Source: Chitinibacter sp. GC72 (GTDB lineage: Bacteria > Pseudomonadota > Gammaproteobacteria > Burkholderiales > Chitinibacteraceae). From it: a stretch of DNA of 64,000 nucleotides. Location: NCBI RefSeq assembly GCF_009760905.1, contig NZ_VIRW01000002.1, positions 1 to 64,000 on the forward strand. The letters run 5' to 3'. The first letter of the stretch is position 1. Each line of letters opens with the position of its first letter. A model generated the notes under the pieces. That model ran no database searches. It was not told where the DNA came from and saw only the letters and a list, made by a program, of their open reading frames with translations. Positions 16,747 to 26,929 of the stretch are shown in pieces. Made by a program: the position numbers and the translations under genes.

Positions 16747-17721
16747 TTACAAACCGGCGTTATGCGCCTGCTGATCGGCATGGTATGAACTGCGAACCAT
16801 TGCGCCAACGGCAGCGTGCTTGAAACCCAGCTCGTAAGCGCGCTTCTCGAAAGCCTTGAACTGATCCGGGTGCACATAGCGCAACACTGGCAAATGGCCA
16901 TTCGATGGCTGCAGATACTGACCGATCGTGATCATGTCGATGTCATGCGCGCGCATGTCTTCCATCACTTGGTAGACTTCTTCGTCCGTCTCACCCAGGC
17001 CAACCATAATGCCGGATTTGGTATTCACATGCGGGTACAGGCGTTTGAATTCTTTGAGCAGATCGAGCGAGTGCTGGTAATCCGAGCCGGGGCGAGCCTG
17101 CTTGTAGAGGCGTGGCGCGGTTTCCAGATTGTGATTCATGACGTCGGGCAAGGCCTGCGCAAAAATATCGAGCGCGATGTCCATGCGGCCACGGAAATCG
17201 GGCACCAGCACTTCGATTTGCGTCTCGGGGCTCAACTCACGCGTTTTCTGAATACATTCAACAAAGTGCGCCGCACCGCCGTCACGCAAATCGTCGCGGT
17301 CGACTGACGTAATCACAACGTATTTGAGTTTCAGCGCGGCGATGGTTTCGCCCAGATGGCGCGGTTCGTTTTCATCGAGCGGATTGGGGCGACCATGACC
17401 GACATCACAGAAGGGGCAGCGCCGCGTACAGATGTCGCCCATGATCATGAAAGTAGCCGTGCCCTTGCCGAAACATTCGCCGATATTCGGGCACGATGCT
17501 TCTTCGCAGACGGTATGCAGCTTCTGCTCGCGCAGGATTTCCTTGATTTCGTAGAAGCGGCTATTGTGGCTGGCGGCCTGAACGCGAATCCATTCCGGTT
17601 TTTTCAGCTTGGTTTCCAGCTGCACGATTTTGATTGGAATACGTGCAGTTTTGGCTTCGCCCTTAAGCTTGACGCCAACTTCTTTGCCTGGCTTTGCCGG
17701 TGTTTTGATTTCTTCAGTCAT
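16747..17721 (-). CDS. lipA: Lipoyl synthase
   Basis: A 324-residue radical-SAM enzyme that inserts two sulfurs into protein-bound octanoyl groups to make lipoate. The auxiliary [4Fe-4S] cluster ligands are in [12 protein letters not shown] (about 75-86) and the SAM cluster CxxxCxxC is CTRRCPFC (about 101-108). The N-terminal 40 residues are a basic extension. The C-terminal [10 protein letters not shown] motif supplies the Ser ligand. It is the last gene of dat-ybeD-lipB-lipA, 23 bp after lipB, so the octanoyl donor and sulfur-insertion enzymes are made together. Confidence 0.98.
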   Translation of the reverse strand: MTEEIKTPAKPGKEVGVKLKGEAKTARIPIKIVQLETKLKKPEWIRVQAASHNSRFYEIKEILREQKLHTVCEEASCPNIGECFGKGTATFMIMGDICTRRCPFCDVGHGRPNPLDENEPRHLGETIAALKLKYVVITSVDRDDLRDGGAAHFVECIQKTRELSPETQIEVLVPDFRGRMDIALDIFAQALPDVMNHNLETAPRLYKQARPGSDYQHSLDLLKEFKRLYPHVNTKSGIMVGLGETDEEVYQVMEDMRAHDIDMITIGQYLQPSNGHLPVLRYVHPDQFKAFEKRAYELGFKHAAVGAMVRSSYHADQQAHNAGL

Positions 17722-17744
17722 TTTTTTCCCGATAACCGTACAAA

Positions 17745-18464
17745 CTAAACGGTTAAAGTTTTGATTTGGTGGGCAATTTTGTCCGCCATTTTAGCGGCTA
17801 ATGTCGCGGGTGTCTCGTCAAGACCAAAATCAGCCATGCGCGTCACCTGCAAACCCTGATAACCGCAAGGATTAATCAGGCCAAATGGTGCCAGATCCAT
17901 GCTCACATTGAGCGCCAGGCCGTGATAGCAGCAGCCATTGCGAATACGCAGCCCCAGACTGGCGATCTTGGATTCAGCGTATTCATCCCTGACATATACG
18001 CCGGGCGCGTCGACTTTGCCATACGCCGCAATGCCATGATCGGCCAGAATGCCAATCACGCTGTTTTCCAGCTTGCGCACCAGATCGCGGACGCCCATTT
18101 TGTAGCGGCGCAAATCGAGCAGTAAATAGGCAACGAGTTGACCGGGGCCGTGATAAGTCACCTGCCCGCCGCGATCGATCTGCACCACCGGAATATCCGA
18201 CATGGCCAGGATATGCTCGGCCTTGCCCGCCTGCCCCTGCGTAAAGACGGGCGGATGTTCAAGCAGCCAGAGCTCATCAATGGTGTCGGAAGTTCGCTCG
18301 GCAGTGAAACGCTGCATGGCTTGCCAGACTGGCTGGTAATCAACTTGCCCCAGCTGCCGCACACGCAGCACATGCGGAAATGGATCAAGGGGTATATCGC
18401 TGTAGGGCAGACCGGACATTTCCTGCAGGTCAATACCTAGCAATGTATCTTCAGCAAGCATCAT
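17745..18464 (-). CDS. lipB: Octanoyl-[ACP]:protein N-octanoyltransferase
   Basis: A 239-residue transferase that moves octanoate from acyl-carrier protein to lipoyl domains. Motifs: [15 protein letters not shown] (about 67-81), [20 protein letters not shown] (about 98-117) and the catalytic Cys/Lys region [21 protein letters not shown] (about 166-186). The N-terminal 25 residues extend beyond the usual family start, so a start at a later codon is possible. The ATG overlaps the ybeD stop (TAATG), which argues for translational coupling. Confidence 0.96.
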   Translation of the reverse strand: MMLAEDTLLGIDLQEMSGLPYSDIPLDPFPHVLRVRQLGQVDYQPVWQAMQRFTAERTSDTIDELWLLEHPPVFTQGQAGKAEHILAMSDIPVVQIDRGGQVTYHGPGQLVAYLLLDLRRYKMGVRDLVRKLENSVIGILADHGIAAYGKVDAPGVYVRDEYAESKIASLGLRIRNGCCYHGLALNVSMDLAPFGLINPCGYQGLQVTRMADFGLDETPATLAAKMADKIAHQIKTLTV

Positions 18465-18760
18465 TACAGAACACGCAATACCAGCGGGTGGGCGCGCAAT
18501 GCCGTGTCGAGCGCGTACACCTGATCAATGTGCTCGAATGTCACCATTAGCGTGGCCGAAAAATAGCTGCCGGCGCTCGAAGCACGAATCGTGATGTGTT
18601 CTTCCATAAACACTGGCACCAGCTCGCGCGTCACGGCCAATACAGCGGCACGAAATTCGTGCTCGGCGATGTTTTTATGGCTGACCGCTTTCACGGGAAT
18701 CAGGGCAGGAAAAGTCACCAGGTCTTCAAGTTTCTGGTTCGGAATATCAATTAAAGCCAT
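18464..18760 (-). CDS. ybeD: YbeD/DUF493 family protein
   Basis: A 98-residue ACT-like fold protein found next to lipB in many proteobacteria. Typical features are [12 protein letters not shown] (about 16-27) and the beta-alpha strand [38 protein letters not shown] to the end. A lipoate-related regulatory role is suggested by conserved context. It is not established. The ATG at 18760 follows the dat stop by two bases, and longer upstream frames overlap dat and are unlikely. Confidence 0.92.
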   Translation of the reverse strand: MALIDIPNQKLEDLVTFPALIPVKAVSHKNIAEHEFRAAVLAVTRELVPVFMEEHITIRASSAGSYFSATLMVTFEHIDQVYALDTALRAHPLVLRVL

Positions 18761-18762
18761 AT

Positions 18763-19659
18763 TCAGTCCTCGCCACGGCGCATCACCGTGGCTTTGTAGG
18801 TTTGATAAATCGACAGCATTTGCTGGTATATGGGGCCAGGTTTGCCATTTCCTACTGGCAAACCATCCAGTTCGACAATCGCCAGTATTTCTTTGGATGA
18901 CGACGTCAGCCATACCTCGTCGGCGTCACGCAGCATGGCCTCGCTCACCTCGCCCAGCACCAGCGCCAACTGATGCTGCTCTGCCAGCTCGATCACCAGC
19001 TCGTAGGTAATCCCGGCCAGCATCAGCTCGCTGGTTTGCGGCGCATAAATCACGCCACTTTTAACTATAAAAATATTGCTCGCCGCACCTTCGATCATCA
19101 GGGCTTCTTCCCCTTGTCTGCCATCGCGCAGCATAATGGTTTCGGCCGCACCCGCCTCCACCGCCTGCTGTTTGGCCAGCACATTGGCCAGCAGCGAGAT
19201 CGCCTTGATATCGCAACGCAGCCAGCGAATATCGCGTGTAGTGACAGCGGCAACGCCTTGCGCAAATAGCGCCGCGGGTGGCATCTCCAGCGGGTCGCTA
19301 AATGCAAAGACCGTTGGCGCGGTGTCTGTCGACGGAAAAGCATGATTGCGCGGATAAGCCACACCGCGCGTAATCTGCAGGTACACCGACTGGTCGGCAA
19401 AATCCTGCTGTGCCACCAGTTGCAGCACAATCTGCCGCCACACAGCCAGCTCATGCGGATTGGCGATCCCCACCGCCGCCAAGCTGCGCGCCAGACGCTG
19501 CAAGTGTTCATCCAGCCGGAAAACGCAGCGCGAATACACCGGAATCATTTCATACACGCCATCGCCAAACAAAAACCCCCTGTCCAGCACCGGGATTTTC
19601 AGCTCGTCCAGTGGCGCAAACTGGCCATTCAGATAAGCAATCAGATTTGGGGTGTGCAT
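18763..19659 (-). CDS. dat: D-amino-acid transaminase (fold type IV PLP enzyme)
   Basis: A 298-residue pyridoxal-phosphate aminotransferase, probably forming D-alanine/D-glutamate for peptidoglycan. LDRGFLFGDGVYEMIPVY (about 23-40) is the class IV signature. The catalytic Lys is in DIKAISLLANVLAKQ (about 144-158). The phosphate-binding EGAASNIFIV (about 176-185) and LTSSSKEI (about 251-258) complete the fold. AAGGAGTT seven bases before the ATG at 19659 fixes the start, so an in-frame upstream extension is rejected. It heads the dat-ybeD-lipB-lipA operon. Branched-chain or 4-amino-4-deoxychorismate substrates cannot be fully excluded. Confidence 0.88.
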   Translation of the reverse strand: MHTPNLIAYLNGQFAPLDELKIPVLDRGFLFGDGVYEMIPVYSRCVFRLDEHLQRLARSLAAVGIANPHELAVWRQIVLQLVAQQDFADQSVYLQITRGVAYPRNHAFPSTDTAPTVFAFSDPLEMPPAALFAQGVAAVTTRDIRWLRCDIKAISLLANVLAKQQAVEAGAAETIMLRDGRQGEEALMIEGAASNIFIVKSGVIYAPQTSELMLAGITYELVIELAEQHQLALVLGEVSEAMLRDADEVWLTSSSKEILAIVELDGLPVGNGKPGPIYQQMLSIYQTYKATVMRRGED

Positions 19660-19859
19660 AAGATGAACTCCTTGAAGAATCTGTTGGCGCTTGCTTTGCC
19701 GTCTGCAAACCAAGCAGCAACAAACCCGAGCTATATTTTACCCTTTTTCATACGCAGACCGACAGCGCAAGGCGTCAGCGGTCGGCTCGGGGCTTGGCAC
19801 GCCGAGATTTGCTGCCTATACTGGTCACAATTTCAAACGATCGTTTTACCGGAGGTTTT

Positions 19860-20126
19860 ATGTCTGAACTGGCTCAACGCTTTCAAACCGCACAAAACGA
19901 AGTGGTCGAACTGAACGAAGCGCCTGATGTACAAACCAAACTCAAGCTGTACGCACTCTACAAACAGGCGAGCGAAGGTGATGTACAGGGCGAGCGCCCT
20001 TCTGCCATCCAGTTTGTGGCGCAAGCCAAATTTGACGCCTGGGCCAAACTGGCAGGGCTGGATCGCGAGCAGGCCATGCAAAGCTATATTGATCTGGTTG
20101 AAGAACTCAAAGCCAACGACGATTAA
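19860..20126 (+). CDS. Acyl-CoA-binding protein
   Basis: An 88-residue four-helix ACBP that binds medium/long-chain acyl-CoA in the cytoplasm. Conserved signature: KLKLYALYKQASEGDVQGERPS (about 27-48, including the YxxYKQAxxGD core) and KFDAWAKLAGLDREQAMQSYIDLV. A GGAGG box precedes the ATG. An upstream in-frame ATG at 19794 lacks one. It is divergent from dat and is followed by a long terminator. ACBPs are patchy in bacteria but recurrent in betaproteobacteria. Confidence 0.95.
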   Translation: MSELAQRFQTAQNEVVELNEAPDVQTKLKLYALYKQASEGDVQGERPSAIQFVAQAKFDAWAKLAGLDREQAMQSYIDLVEELKANDD

Positions 20127-20140
20127 GTCCACGCTTTACC

Positions 20141-20178
20141 AAACAAAATGCCACGCAAAGACGTGGCATTTTGTTTGG
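20141..20178. terminator. Bidirectional terminator hairpin
   Basis: Perfect 16-bp stem CAAACAAAATGCCACG / CGTGGCATTTTGTTTG with a 6-base loop, between the convergent ACBP and GGDEF-EAL genes. Confidence 0.93.
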
Positions 20179-20216
20179 GTATTGCATCAACCTAGTATCA
20201 AAAATGATTCGTGCGA

Positions 20217-23200
20217 TTATTCCGGAATCACTGTGATCATTTCAATCTCGGGTAGTTTGAGCTGCCGCTGCTCTTGCAGCAATTGCCGGAACTCATCAGC
20301 ACGAACCGGGCGGCTAAACAGATAACCCTGAATCGAATCGGTTTTGGCGCGGCGTAAAAATTCAAGCTGCAGCTCGGTTTCAACACCTTCAGCCAGCACC
20401 GACATCCCCAGCGTTTTGCCCAGACCAATAATCGCCAGCACAATGGCCGCATCGTTTGGATCAGAGCTGATATCGCGGACAAAACTCTGATCCACTTTAA
20501 GCTTGTTAAAGGCAAAACGTTTCAGATACGACAAGCTGGAATAACCGGTACCAAAGTCATCGAGTGAGAGTTTGACCCCCAGCTGCTTGATGCCATGCAA
20601 CATGGCCATCACATGCTCGACTTCCTGCATCACGACCGACTCGGTGACTTCCAGCTCCAGATATTTAGCATCCAGCCCGGCGGTATCGAGCGCATCCTGA
20701 ATCAGATCCAGCAAATTGGCCTGATGCAACTGCAAAGGCGACAGATTCACGGCAATCGTAATCGGCGGCAAACCATCTCTTTGCCATTGCGCGGCCAGCT
20801 CGCAAGAGCGGCGCAAAATCCAGTTGCCTAATGGCACGATCATGCGCGATTCTTCGGCAATCGGGATAAATTTGCCGGGCGGCACCAGCCCTTGCGTGGG
20901 ATGATTCCAGCGAATCAGCGCTTCAGCGCCAATAATACCGCCCTGATCCAGCCCGACTTGCGGCTGGAAATACACTTCGAATTCACCGCGATCCAGCGCT
21001 TGGCGCATGCTGGTTTCCAGACTTAGACGCTCGGACGCTCTGGCATTCATATCTGCGGTGAAAAACTGGTAATTATTGCGGCCATTGCTTTTGGCCTGAT
21101 ACATGGCCACGTCGGCATTTTTGATCAGTTCGTCGGCATCCTGACCATCATCCGGATAAACGCTGATCCCGATTGAGGTGGACGTCGCAAAATTGCCCGC
21201 TTCAAGCACAAACGACTCGCCAAACGACGCCAGAATCCGCTCGGCCACGTCGCCGGCAACCAGTGCATTGGGCAGATCGGCCAGCACCAGCACAAATTCG
21301 TCACCGCCGAGGCGCGACAGAATATCCTGCTTGCCCACAATGCTGCGCAAACGCAGCGCAACCTGCGCCAGCACCATATCGCCCGCCGCATGGCCTAATG
21401 AGTCGTTAATCGTTTTAAAGCGATCCAGATCCAGAAACAGCAAGGCCAGTTTGCGCTTGTAGCGCTCGGCAGAAGCCAGCGCAAGGCGCAACTCGTCGCG
21501 CAGCAAATTGCGGTTAGCCAAGCCGGTGACGGTATCAAAATTAGCCAGCTCGGTAATGCGATCCTGCGCTTCCTTGCGTTCGGTAATATCGGTCATGGTG
21601 CCGATCAGACGGCTCGGTTTGCCGCGCGAATCAAAGTCGACAAACTTGCCACGGGTCTGATACCAGCGAAACTCGCCCAGTTTGGTGCGGCGGCGAAAAT
21701 CGACGGTAAATTGCGCCGAATTGCCGACATAATAATCACGATAAGCCGAGACAGCCTGCTCGCGATCAGTCGGGTGAAGCTGCTCTTTCCATTTCTCAAA
21801 TGTTTCAATGAGCTCGCCTGGCTGATAGCCAAGCAATTTATCATATTCGGGGCTGGTCACGGCTGTGCGGCGGCCATCGAGCGGCATATCGAACAAACCG
21901 GTATTCGAGGCTTCCAGCGCCAGACGCAATTGCTGCTCGGATTTGCCGATGGCTTCTTCGGCCATACGGCGCTCGGAAATATCGCGCACCACGGCACAGT
22001 TGTACTCCTGCCCCTGGAACAGAATATAGTTCGAGTGCATTTCGCTGGGAAACTCTTCACCCGTACGGGTACGCAGGACAATCTCGTCAAAAAGGTGACG
22101 GTGATGCCGCAACTTTTGCCAGAACTTGGGCCATCCATCCGCTTTGAAATTGGGGTGAATATCGCGAAAACGCATCGCCATCAGCTCGCTTTCGCTGTAA
22201 CCTAGGCGCTTGCTACTGGTGGCATTTACATAGCGGATATGCCCCTGCGGATCCAGCCAGATCGCCATATCGGCCCCATTTTCAACGGCGACCTTGGTCA
22301 AAAATAGCGTATCTTCAGTGCGCTCCAAACGGCGCAGCTGGCGCAAAACATAAAACAGCAATACCACACCCGAGAGCACCAGCAGCAGTGCAATTGCCAC
22401 ATTGACCAGTGTATCCTGCCGCCACTGGGCCAGCACCAACTCACGATCAACCCCCACCGAGACACCCAATGGCCAGCCCTGAACGCGACGCCAGCCATAA
22501 ATCCGGGTCAGAAAATCAATCTTGCTGGTTTCATAAAAAATTCCGGTTGGCGCATCACGAAATACTTTGTCAAAGAAACTGCGCTGCGATATATCACGCC
22601 CGATTTCTTCATTGGCTTTGGGAAAGCGCACCAGCGAAATACCGTCTTCGCGAAATAATCGGATCACCAGCTGCCGTTCCAAATTGATCGAATCATAAAA
22701 CTGCTGGTAAAAATCTGGCGCCAAACCCGCCACCAGCACCGCAGCCATTTTGGTTTGCGGATCGGATACACTGACGACAAATGGAATCATTTCCAGCTTG
22801 CCGGTCGGATCGGTTTGCTGCTCGCCGATATAATAAGGAGCCTGAGCACGGCTGCGCATCGCGCGGAAATACGGCGCGCTGGAAAGGTTGCGCGCCTCAA
22901 CCGGATAAATAGTGCTGGACGCTGCCAGATCGCCATCGGGATACGCCAGCGCGAGCGTGGCAATTTGCGGATAGCGCCCTACCGTGCGCTGCAGGTAGGC
23001 GTGCAAACAGGCTTCGTCGCGCGCCGCCAGACAGGAAGTGAAAATCTCATCGTGCGCAACACCATTCATGGCCGACAACGTGCCTTCCATCGAACGGCCA
23101 ATGTGCTCTTCCATCGTGCGGGACAGAAGCAACATTTCTTGCTCGGCCTTGCCCAGCGCCTCCTCGCGGCTGCGCCAGGTAGATTGCGCCAGAATAGCCA

Positions 23201-23306
23201 GTGCAATCACGCAAACCGACAAAGATAAAAAGATCAGCACTTTACGGATTCGGCCAAATGAATAGCCGGAATCGTCAACTTGCTGATTTAATCGATTACG
23301 AGACAC
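20217..23306 (-). CDS. Membrane-bound PAS-GGDEF-EAL protein (c-di-GMP turnover)
   Basis: A 1029-residue signalling protein of the inner membrane. Order: transmembrane helix (about 23-43); a periplasmic dCache-like sensor (about 45-295, with APYFRAMRSRAQAPYYIGEQ); a second helix (about 300-322); two PAS domains (about 335-455 and 460-580, each ending in a PAC-type RDISERR or TDITERKEAQ); a GGDEF domain with intact RLGGDEF (about 666-670); an EAL domain with GAEALIRW (about 793-800) and DDFGTGYSSLSYLKRF. Both catalytic signatures are intact, so it could make and degrade c-di-GMP. Which activity dominates cannot be told. It stands alone between two convergent or divergent genes. Confidence 0.95.
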   Translation of the reverse strand: MSRNRLNQQVDDSGYSFGRIRKVLIFLSLSVCVIALAILAQSTWRSREEALGKAEQEMLLLSRTMEEHIGRSMEGTLSAMNGVAHDEIFTSCLAARDEACLHAYLQRTVGRYPQIATLALAYPDGDLAASSTIYPVEARNLSSAPYFRAMRSRAQAPYYIGEQQTDPTGKLEMIPFVVSVSDPQTKMAAVLVAGLAPDFYQQFYDSINLERQLVIRLFREDGISLVRFPKANEEIGRDISQRSFFDKVFRDAPTGIFYETSKIDFLTRIYGWRRVQGWPLGVSVGVDRELVLAQWRQDTLVNVAIALLLVLSGVVLLFYVLRQLRRLERTEDTLFLTKVAVENGADMAIWLDPQGHIRYVNATSSKRLGYSESELMAMRFRDIHPNFKADGWPKFWQKLRHHRHLFDEIVLRTRTGEEFPSEMHSNYILFQGQEYNCAVVRDISERRMAEEAIGKSEQQLRLALEASNTGLFDMPLDGRRTAVTSPEYDKLLGYQPGELIETFEKWKEQLHPTDREQAVSAYRDYYVGNSAQFTVDFRRRTKLGEFRWYQTRGKFVDFDSRGKPSRLIGTMTDITERKEAQDRITELANFDTVTGLANRNLLRDELRLALASAERYKRKLALLFLDLDRFKTINDSLGHAAGDMVLAQVALRLRSIVGKQDILSRLGGDEFVLVLADLPNALVAGDVAERILASFGESFVLEAGNFATSTSIGISVYPDDGQDADELIKNADVAMYQAKSNGRNNYQFFTADMNARASERLSLETSMRQALDRGEFEVYFQPQVGLDQGGIIGAEALIRWNHPTQGLVPPGKFIPIAEESRMIVPLGNWILRRSCELAAQWQRDGLPPITIAVNLSPLQLHQANLLDLIQDALDTAGLDAKYLELEVTESVVMQEVEHVMAMLHGIKQLGVKLSLDDFGTGYSSLSYLKRFAFNKLKVDQSFVRDISSDPNDAAIVLAIIGLGKTLGMSVLAEGVETELQLEFLRRAKTDSIQGYLFSRPVRADEFRQLLQEQRQLKLPEIEMITVIPE

Positions 23307-23533
23307 AGGATATTTCTCTTATAAAGGCAGAGTCGGCAATTGAAGCGGGGTAAAACCCCATTATTTTTATGACAAAGCCCACTGAAGGCAAGCAATCATA
23401 GTAAAGCGTAGCAAAACAAGGCTTTATTTGCTGACAAAATGCTTAAACTGGGCAGCAAAATTGTAGATCAGCGCCCTTTCATGCACGCGCACAGCCGATG
23501 AGTCGGCTCCTTATTCAAAACACCCCGGACACC

Positions 23534-24145
23534 ATGAACCTCAATCTGTGGATTATATTTCTTGCCAGTACCATTTTTATTTCAGCCACGCCCGGCCCGA
23601 ATATGTTGCTGATGCTAAGCCATGGCGCCCGCTATGGCTGGCGGGCGACGCTGGCCACCATGGCGGGAGCGATCAGTGGTCTGGCCATCTTGATCGGTCT
23701 GTCTGCACTGGGCGTCGGCGCCATTTTAATGGCTTCGCCTGTACTTTTTCAGGGCTTGAAACTGGTCGGTGGCGTCTACCTGATTTATCTGGGGGTGCAA
23801 TGCTGGCGCGCCGGAGAAACAATGAATATGCCGGAAAAAAGTGCCAATACCGCATATGCGCGCTACCAGACCGGTTTCACTGTCGCCTTGTCCAACCCCA
23901 AAGCCATTCTGTTTGCCGGGGCTTTCCTGCCGCAATTTATCGATCTGAATCAGCCCCAGGGACCGCAATGGCTGATTTTGCTCGTGTCTTTTTTTTGCAT
24001 TGAAAGTCTATGGCAGGTGGCCTATGCCTGGGGTGGCCATCAACTGGCACAGTGGCTACAGGCTCCGGGACGCATCCGGCGCTTTAACCGTTGCTGTGCG
24101 CTGGCGTTCTTTCTGGTCGGCGGTCTGTTGACATTCACTCAGTAG
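23534..24145 (+). CDS. LysE/RhtB-family amino-acid exporter
   Basis: A 203-residue inner-membrane exporter with about six hydrophobic helices. The N-terminal ATPGPNMLLMLSHGARYGWRA (about 18-38) is the family signature (PGP motif), and NPKAILFAGAFLPQF (about 122-136) is the second conserved block. The ATG at 23534 gives the normal family length and N-terminus. An in-frame ATG at 23498 would add 12 residues without a better ribosome site. Substrates are usually amino acids such as homoserine, threonine or leucine, but the specific one is unknown. The 3' end overlaps the FecR-like gene by seven bases, tail to tail. Confidence 0.88.
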   Translation: MNLNLWIIFLASTIFISATPGPNMLLMLSHGARYGWRATLATMAGAISGLAILIGLSALGVGAILMASPVLFQGLKLVGGVYLIYLGVQCWRAGETMNMPEKSANTAYARYQTGFTVALSNPKAILFAGAFLPQFIDLNQPQGPQWLILLVSFFCIESLWQVAYAWGGHQLAQWLQAPGRIRRFNRCCALAFFLVGGLLTFTQ

Positions 24146-24768
24146 CGATATTGATCCGACGACGAAAAAGGCGGTTTCCGTCCCAGTAGGGCTTCCAGCA
24201 TGGTCAGCTCGGCGTCGGTATGATTGCGCACGCCACCGGGACGTACTTGTGCGCCTTCCACCCAGTACGGCTTGTCGTGATGCATGGTTTTGTATTCGAT
24301 CATCTGCTCTGGCGCGGCTTTCGGGGTGAGGATGGCATGCCCATAACACAGGCAGACATAGGTGCCAGCGCCTTCGGCTTCCAGATAGCAGCCGGTACCA
24401 CGGATTCCCAACGTCACCGCCTGCGTTTCCAGCGTTTTTTCGCCGGGGCCAAACACCGAGAGTAATTTGCCGGTTTGCAGGCGGATAAAGCGGCTTGCCG
24501 CTTCCAGCCCCAGCTGTACCCGGCTGTTTTCGCGCAGTAAAAATGCGTCCTTGCCCAACACAAACACCGCGCTGGATTTCACGCCGGTTTCCACCGTATC
24601 ACCCCAGGAGACCGGCATGCCTTCAGTGGCCGGACTGCCGTTGATTTTGACACTGCCCTGAATCGCCCGCAGGCCGGGGCGATACAAAAACCCACTCATT
24701 GCCCAGACGCGGGAAAGCGGCAAGGCCGCAAGCAGGAGCATGAAAGTGCGACGACGAATTGATGCCAT
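24139..24768 (-). CDS. FecR-domain protein partnered with CHASE2 cyclase
   Basis: A 209-residue exported protein with a Tat-like N-terminus (SIRRRTFMLLLAALPLSRVWA, twin-Arg region) and a FecR-type beta-roll: GDTVETGVKSSAVFVLGKDAFLLRENSRVQLG then LLSVFGPG and TLGIRGTGCYLEAE. The last motif is the conserved (V/I)RGT core of FecR domains. GGGAGG before the ATG at 24768 sets the start, 16 bp after the cyclase gene. FecR-domain proteins are frequently paired with CHASE2-adenylate cyclases, where they may sense envelope signals. The two Cys in YVCLCYGHA are unusual and could bind metal or form a disulfide. Confidence 0.82.
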   Translation of the reverse strand: MASIRRRTFMLLLAALPLSRVWAMSGFLYRPGLRAIQGSVKINGSPATEGMPVSWGDTVETGVKSSAVFVLGKDAFLLRENSRVQLGLEAASRFIRLQTGKLLSVFGPGEKTLETQAVTLGIRGTGCYLEAEGAGTYVCLCYGHAILTPKAAPEQMIEYKTMHHDKPYWVEGAQVRPGGVRNHTDAELTMLEALLGRKPPFSSSDQYRY

Positions 24769-24784
24769 GAAAACCTCCCAAAAA

Positions 24785-26929
24785 CTATTTGGATTGCCAG
24801 CTCCAGATGCCATCTGCTGGCCAGTTGGGTAAGCGAGCCCGATAGCTGTGATATAGACCATCTGGCAAGCCGAGCTCACGGCATTGCGCCAAATACTCAG
24901 CCGCCAGTACCGCATCCCCCTGCAGACAAGCCGCACGCAGTTGCTGCCACGCTGCAAGCCAGCGCAGATCATTTGCGGGTGGCAAGGTATAGAGCGAAAT
25001 GGCTTGCTGCCGCCCCTTCACCCTGACCCGGTCAATCTCCAGCCAGGCATATTGCGGCAAAGCCTGCACCAGCGCCTCGGTCACCAGAAAGCCTTGCTGG
25101 TAAACACGCGTCAGGCTTTCGGTTCTAGCCGCCACATTTACCGCATCGCCCATTACGGTATAGGCGCGGCGGTAGCGCGAGCCCATATTGCCAACGCGCA
25201 TCGACCCTGCATGCAGCGCAATGCCCATCGCCAGCTCGGGCCAGCCTCGTGCAGCAAACTGGCGGTTCAGCTCGATCAGGCTCGATTGCATATCCAGGCT
25301 GGCCTGCACCGCGTGCGCATGCTGCAGCTCATCGGCCACCGGCGCGCCCCAGAACGCCATAATCGCGTCGCCAATGTATTTATCTACCACGCCCTGATTG
25401 GCGTGGATCTGCTCGGTCATCGCGCTCAGATACAGATTGAGCAATTCGGCCAGCTCGTCCGCACCCAGCTGTTCGGCAATCGCAGTGAAATCGCGCACAT
25501 CGGCAAACAGCACCGTCATCGACCTCACCTCCGGGCTCATGCCTTGCTGCAAGGTGGCGCTATCGAGCCTGGCCACAATTTGCGGCGGGATATATTCGCC
25601 AAAACGCGCTTTGAGCAAACGATGCTGGCGAAAAGCCAGAAAACGGCTTGCCAATACCATCCACAGGTATAGGGCCACAATCATGATCAAAGGCCACACT
25701 ACAGGCAATACCCATCTAAACTGCTGCCAGCCCCAATAGGCCTGCCCAATCAGCACACCGATCGCGAGTGCAAACCACAGATGGCAACGCAAAAAATCAT
25801 CGCGGGCAAAACGCCAAGCCAACAAGCCACCGATCAATACCATCAGCGGCAGCATCAGCAATGTCGCCAAAGGCGGCTGCCACGCCAGCTGGCCTGACAA
25901 AATGCCGATCAGTAAAGAGGCCTGCGCCTCCAAGCCGGGATAGATCGGGCTCACTGGCGTCGCCCGGATATCCTGCAAGCCCGGAGCGGTCGCTCCGATC
26001 AGGACAGCCTTGCCCCGCAAGGCCGATTTATCCACCCGGCGATGCAAAATATCCGCTGCTGAAAATCCCGGCACAGCACCTGCCGGGCCAAATTGGGGGA
26101 GCAACACACGGCCAGCCGCATCCAGACGATGGACAACGCGCTGCCCAAGCCGGATGCCATCAAGCACGTGCGCGCCCGAATCGTCACTCAGTATCAGCGG
26201 CTCAATCACCGGCGCAGCTGGACCGGCAAGTCGGGCCGCCATGCGCACCGCCAGCGCCGGATAGAGGCGCTCCTGATAGCGAATCAGGAGCGGCACGCGC
26301 CTGACCACGCCATCATCATCGACCTGGGTATTCAGAAAACCAGCATCGGGCAAGGCCCTGGCCAGCCCCTGCCAGTTGCCGCCGAAGCCACGCGCCAGCG
26401 GAAACAGATTCAGGCCGGACTCAAGCGCGATCCCCTCGGGCAGTGCGCCCGACTGGCGCGCTTCGGGCAGAAAATACATGCCGCCCACCACAGGCAGCTG
26501 CGTCAAGGCTCGCATCAGGCGCCGCTCGGGTAGTAACAGTGGCTGCAGGCGTTGTTGCCACTGCTGGCAGCGCGGACTTTGCTCGCCGCCCAGATCACGG
26601 CACAACGCCGCCCATTCGTGCTGCAACTGATTTTGCTCGGGCTCGGCCAGCACAATATCAAGCCCGATCAGCTGCACCCCGTAATCGTGAACCAAAATCT
26701 CCAGCAACTGTGCCTGCGTTTCACGCGGCCAAGGCCAGCGGCCGATCTGCTGCAAGCTGGTGTCGTCAATACGGATCGTGGCCACCTGCTGCAAAGGCAC
26801 GTCCCCCGTCGCCGACATGCGTACCCGTACATCGTAGGACCAGCGCTCCAGCCCCGGCAACAAGCCCTGCGTCTGACCCAATACCGCCAGTACGATCATT
26901 ACGGCGGCAACCCAGCTGCCATAGCGCAT
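24785..26929 (-). CDS. CHASE2-domain adenylate/guanylate cyclase
   Basis: A 714-residue class III nucleotide cyclase. After an N-terminal helix comes a periplasmic CHASE2 sensor (about 35-335, with WSYDVRVRM and VLIGATAPGLQDIRATPVSPIYPG), then three membrane helices (about 345-425) and a cytoplasmic cyclase domain (about 470-650). Cyclase residues visible: metal-binding Asp in VLFADVRDFTAIAEQLG, KYIGDAIMAFWGAP, and the purine/ribose region RRAYTVMGDAVNVAARTE. ATP specificity is likely but not certain. GGAG six bases before the ATG at 26929 favours that start over those at 26941 and 26977. It is in an operon with the FecR-domain gene. Confidence 0.93.
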   Translation of the reverse strand: MRYGSWVAAVMIVLAVLGQTQGLLPGLERWSYDVRVRMSATGDVPLQQVATIRIDDTSLQQIGRWPWPRETQAQLLEILVHDYGVQLIGLDIVLAEPEQNQLQHEWAALCRDLGGEQSPRCQQWQQRLQPLLLPERRLMRALTQLPVVGGMYFLPEARQSGALPEGIALESGLNLFPLARGFGGNWQGLARALPDAGFLNTQVDDDGVVRRVPLLIRYQERLYPALAVRMAARLAGPAAPVIEPLILSDDSGAHVLDGIRLGQRVVHRLDAAGRVLLPQFGPAGAVPGFSAADILHRRVDKSALRGKAVLIGATAPGLQDIRATPVSPIYPGLEAQASLLIGILSGQLAWQPPLATLLMLPLMVLIGGLLAWRFARDDFLRCHLWFALAIGVLIGQAYWGWQQFRWVLPVVWPLIMIVALYLWMVLASRFLAFRQHRLLKARFGEYIPPQIVARLDSATLQQGMSPEVRSMTVLFADVRDFTAIAEQLGADELAELLNLYLSAMTEQIHANQGVVDKYIGDAIMAFWGAPVADELQHAHAVQASLDMQSSLIELNRQFAARGWPELAMGIALHAGSMRVGNMGSRYRRAYTVMGDAVNVAARTESLTRVYQQGFLVTEALVQALPQYAWLEIDRVRVKGRQQAISLYTLPPANDLRWLAAWQQLRAACLQGDAVLAAEYLAQCRELGLPDGLYHSYRARLPNWPADGIWSWQSK

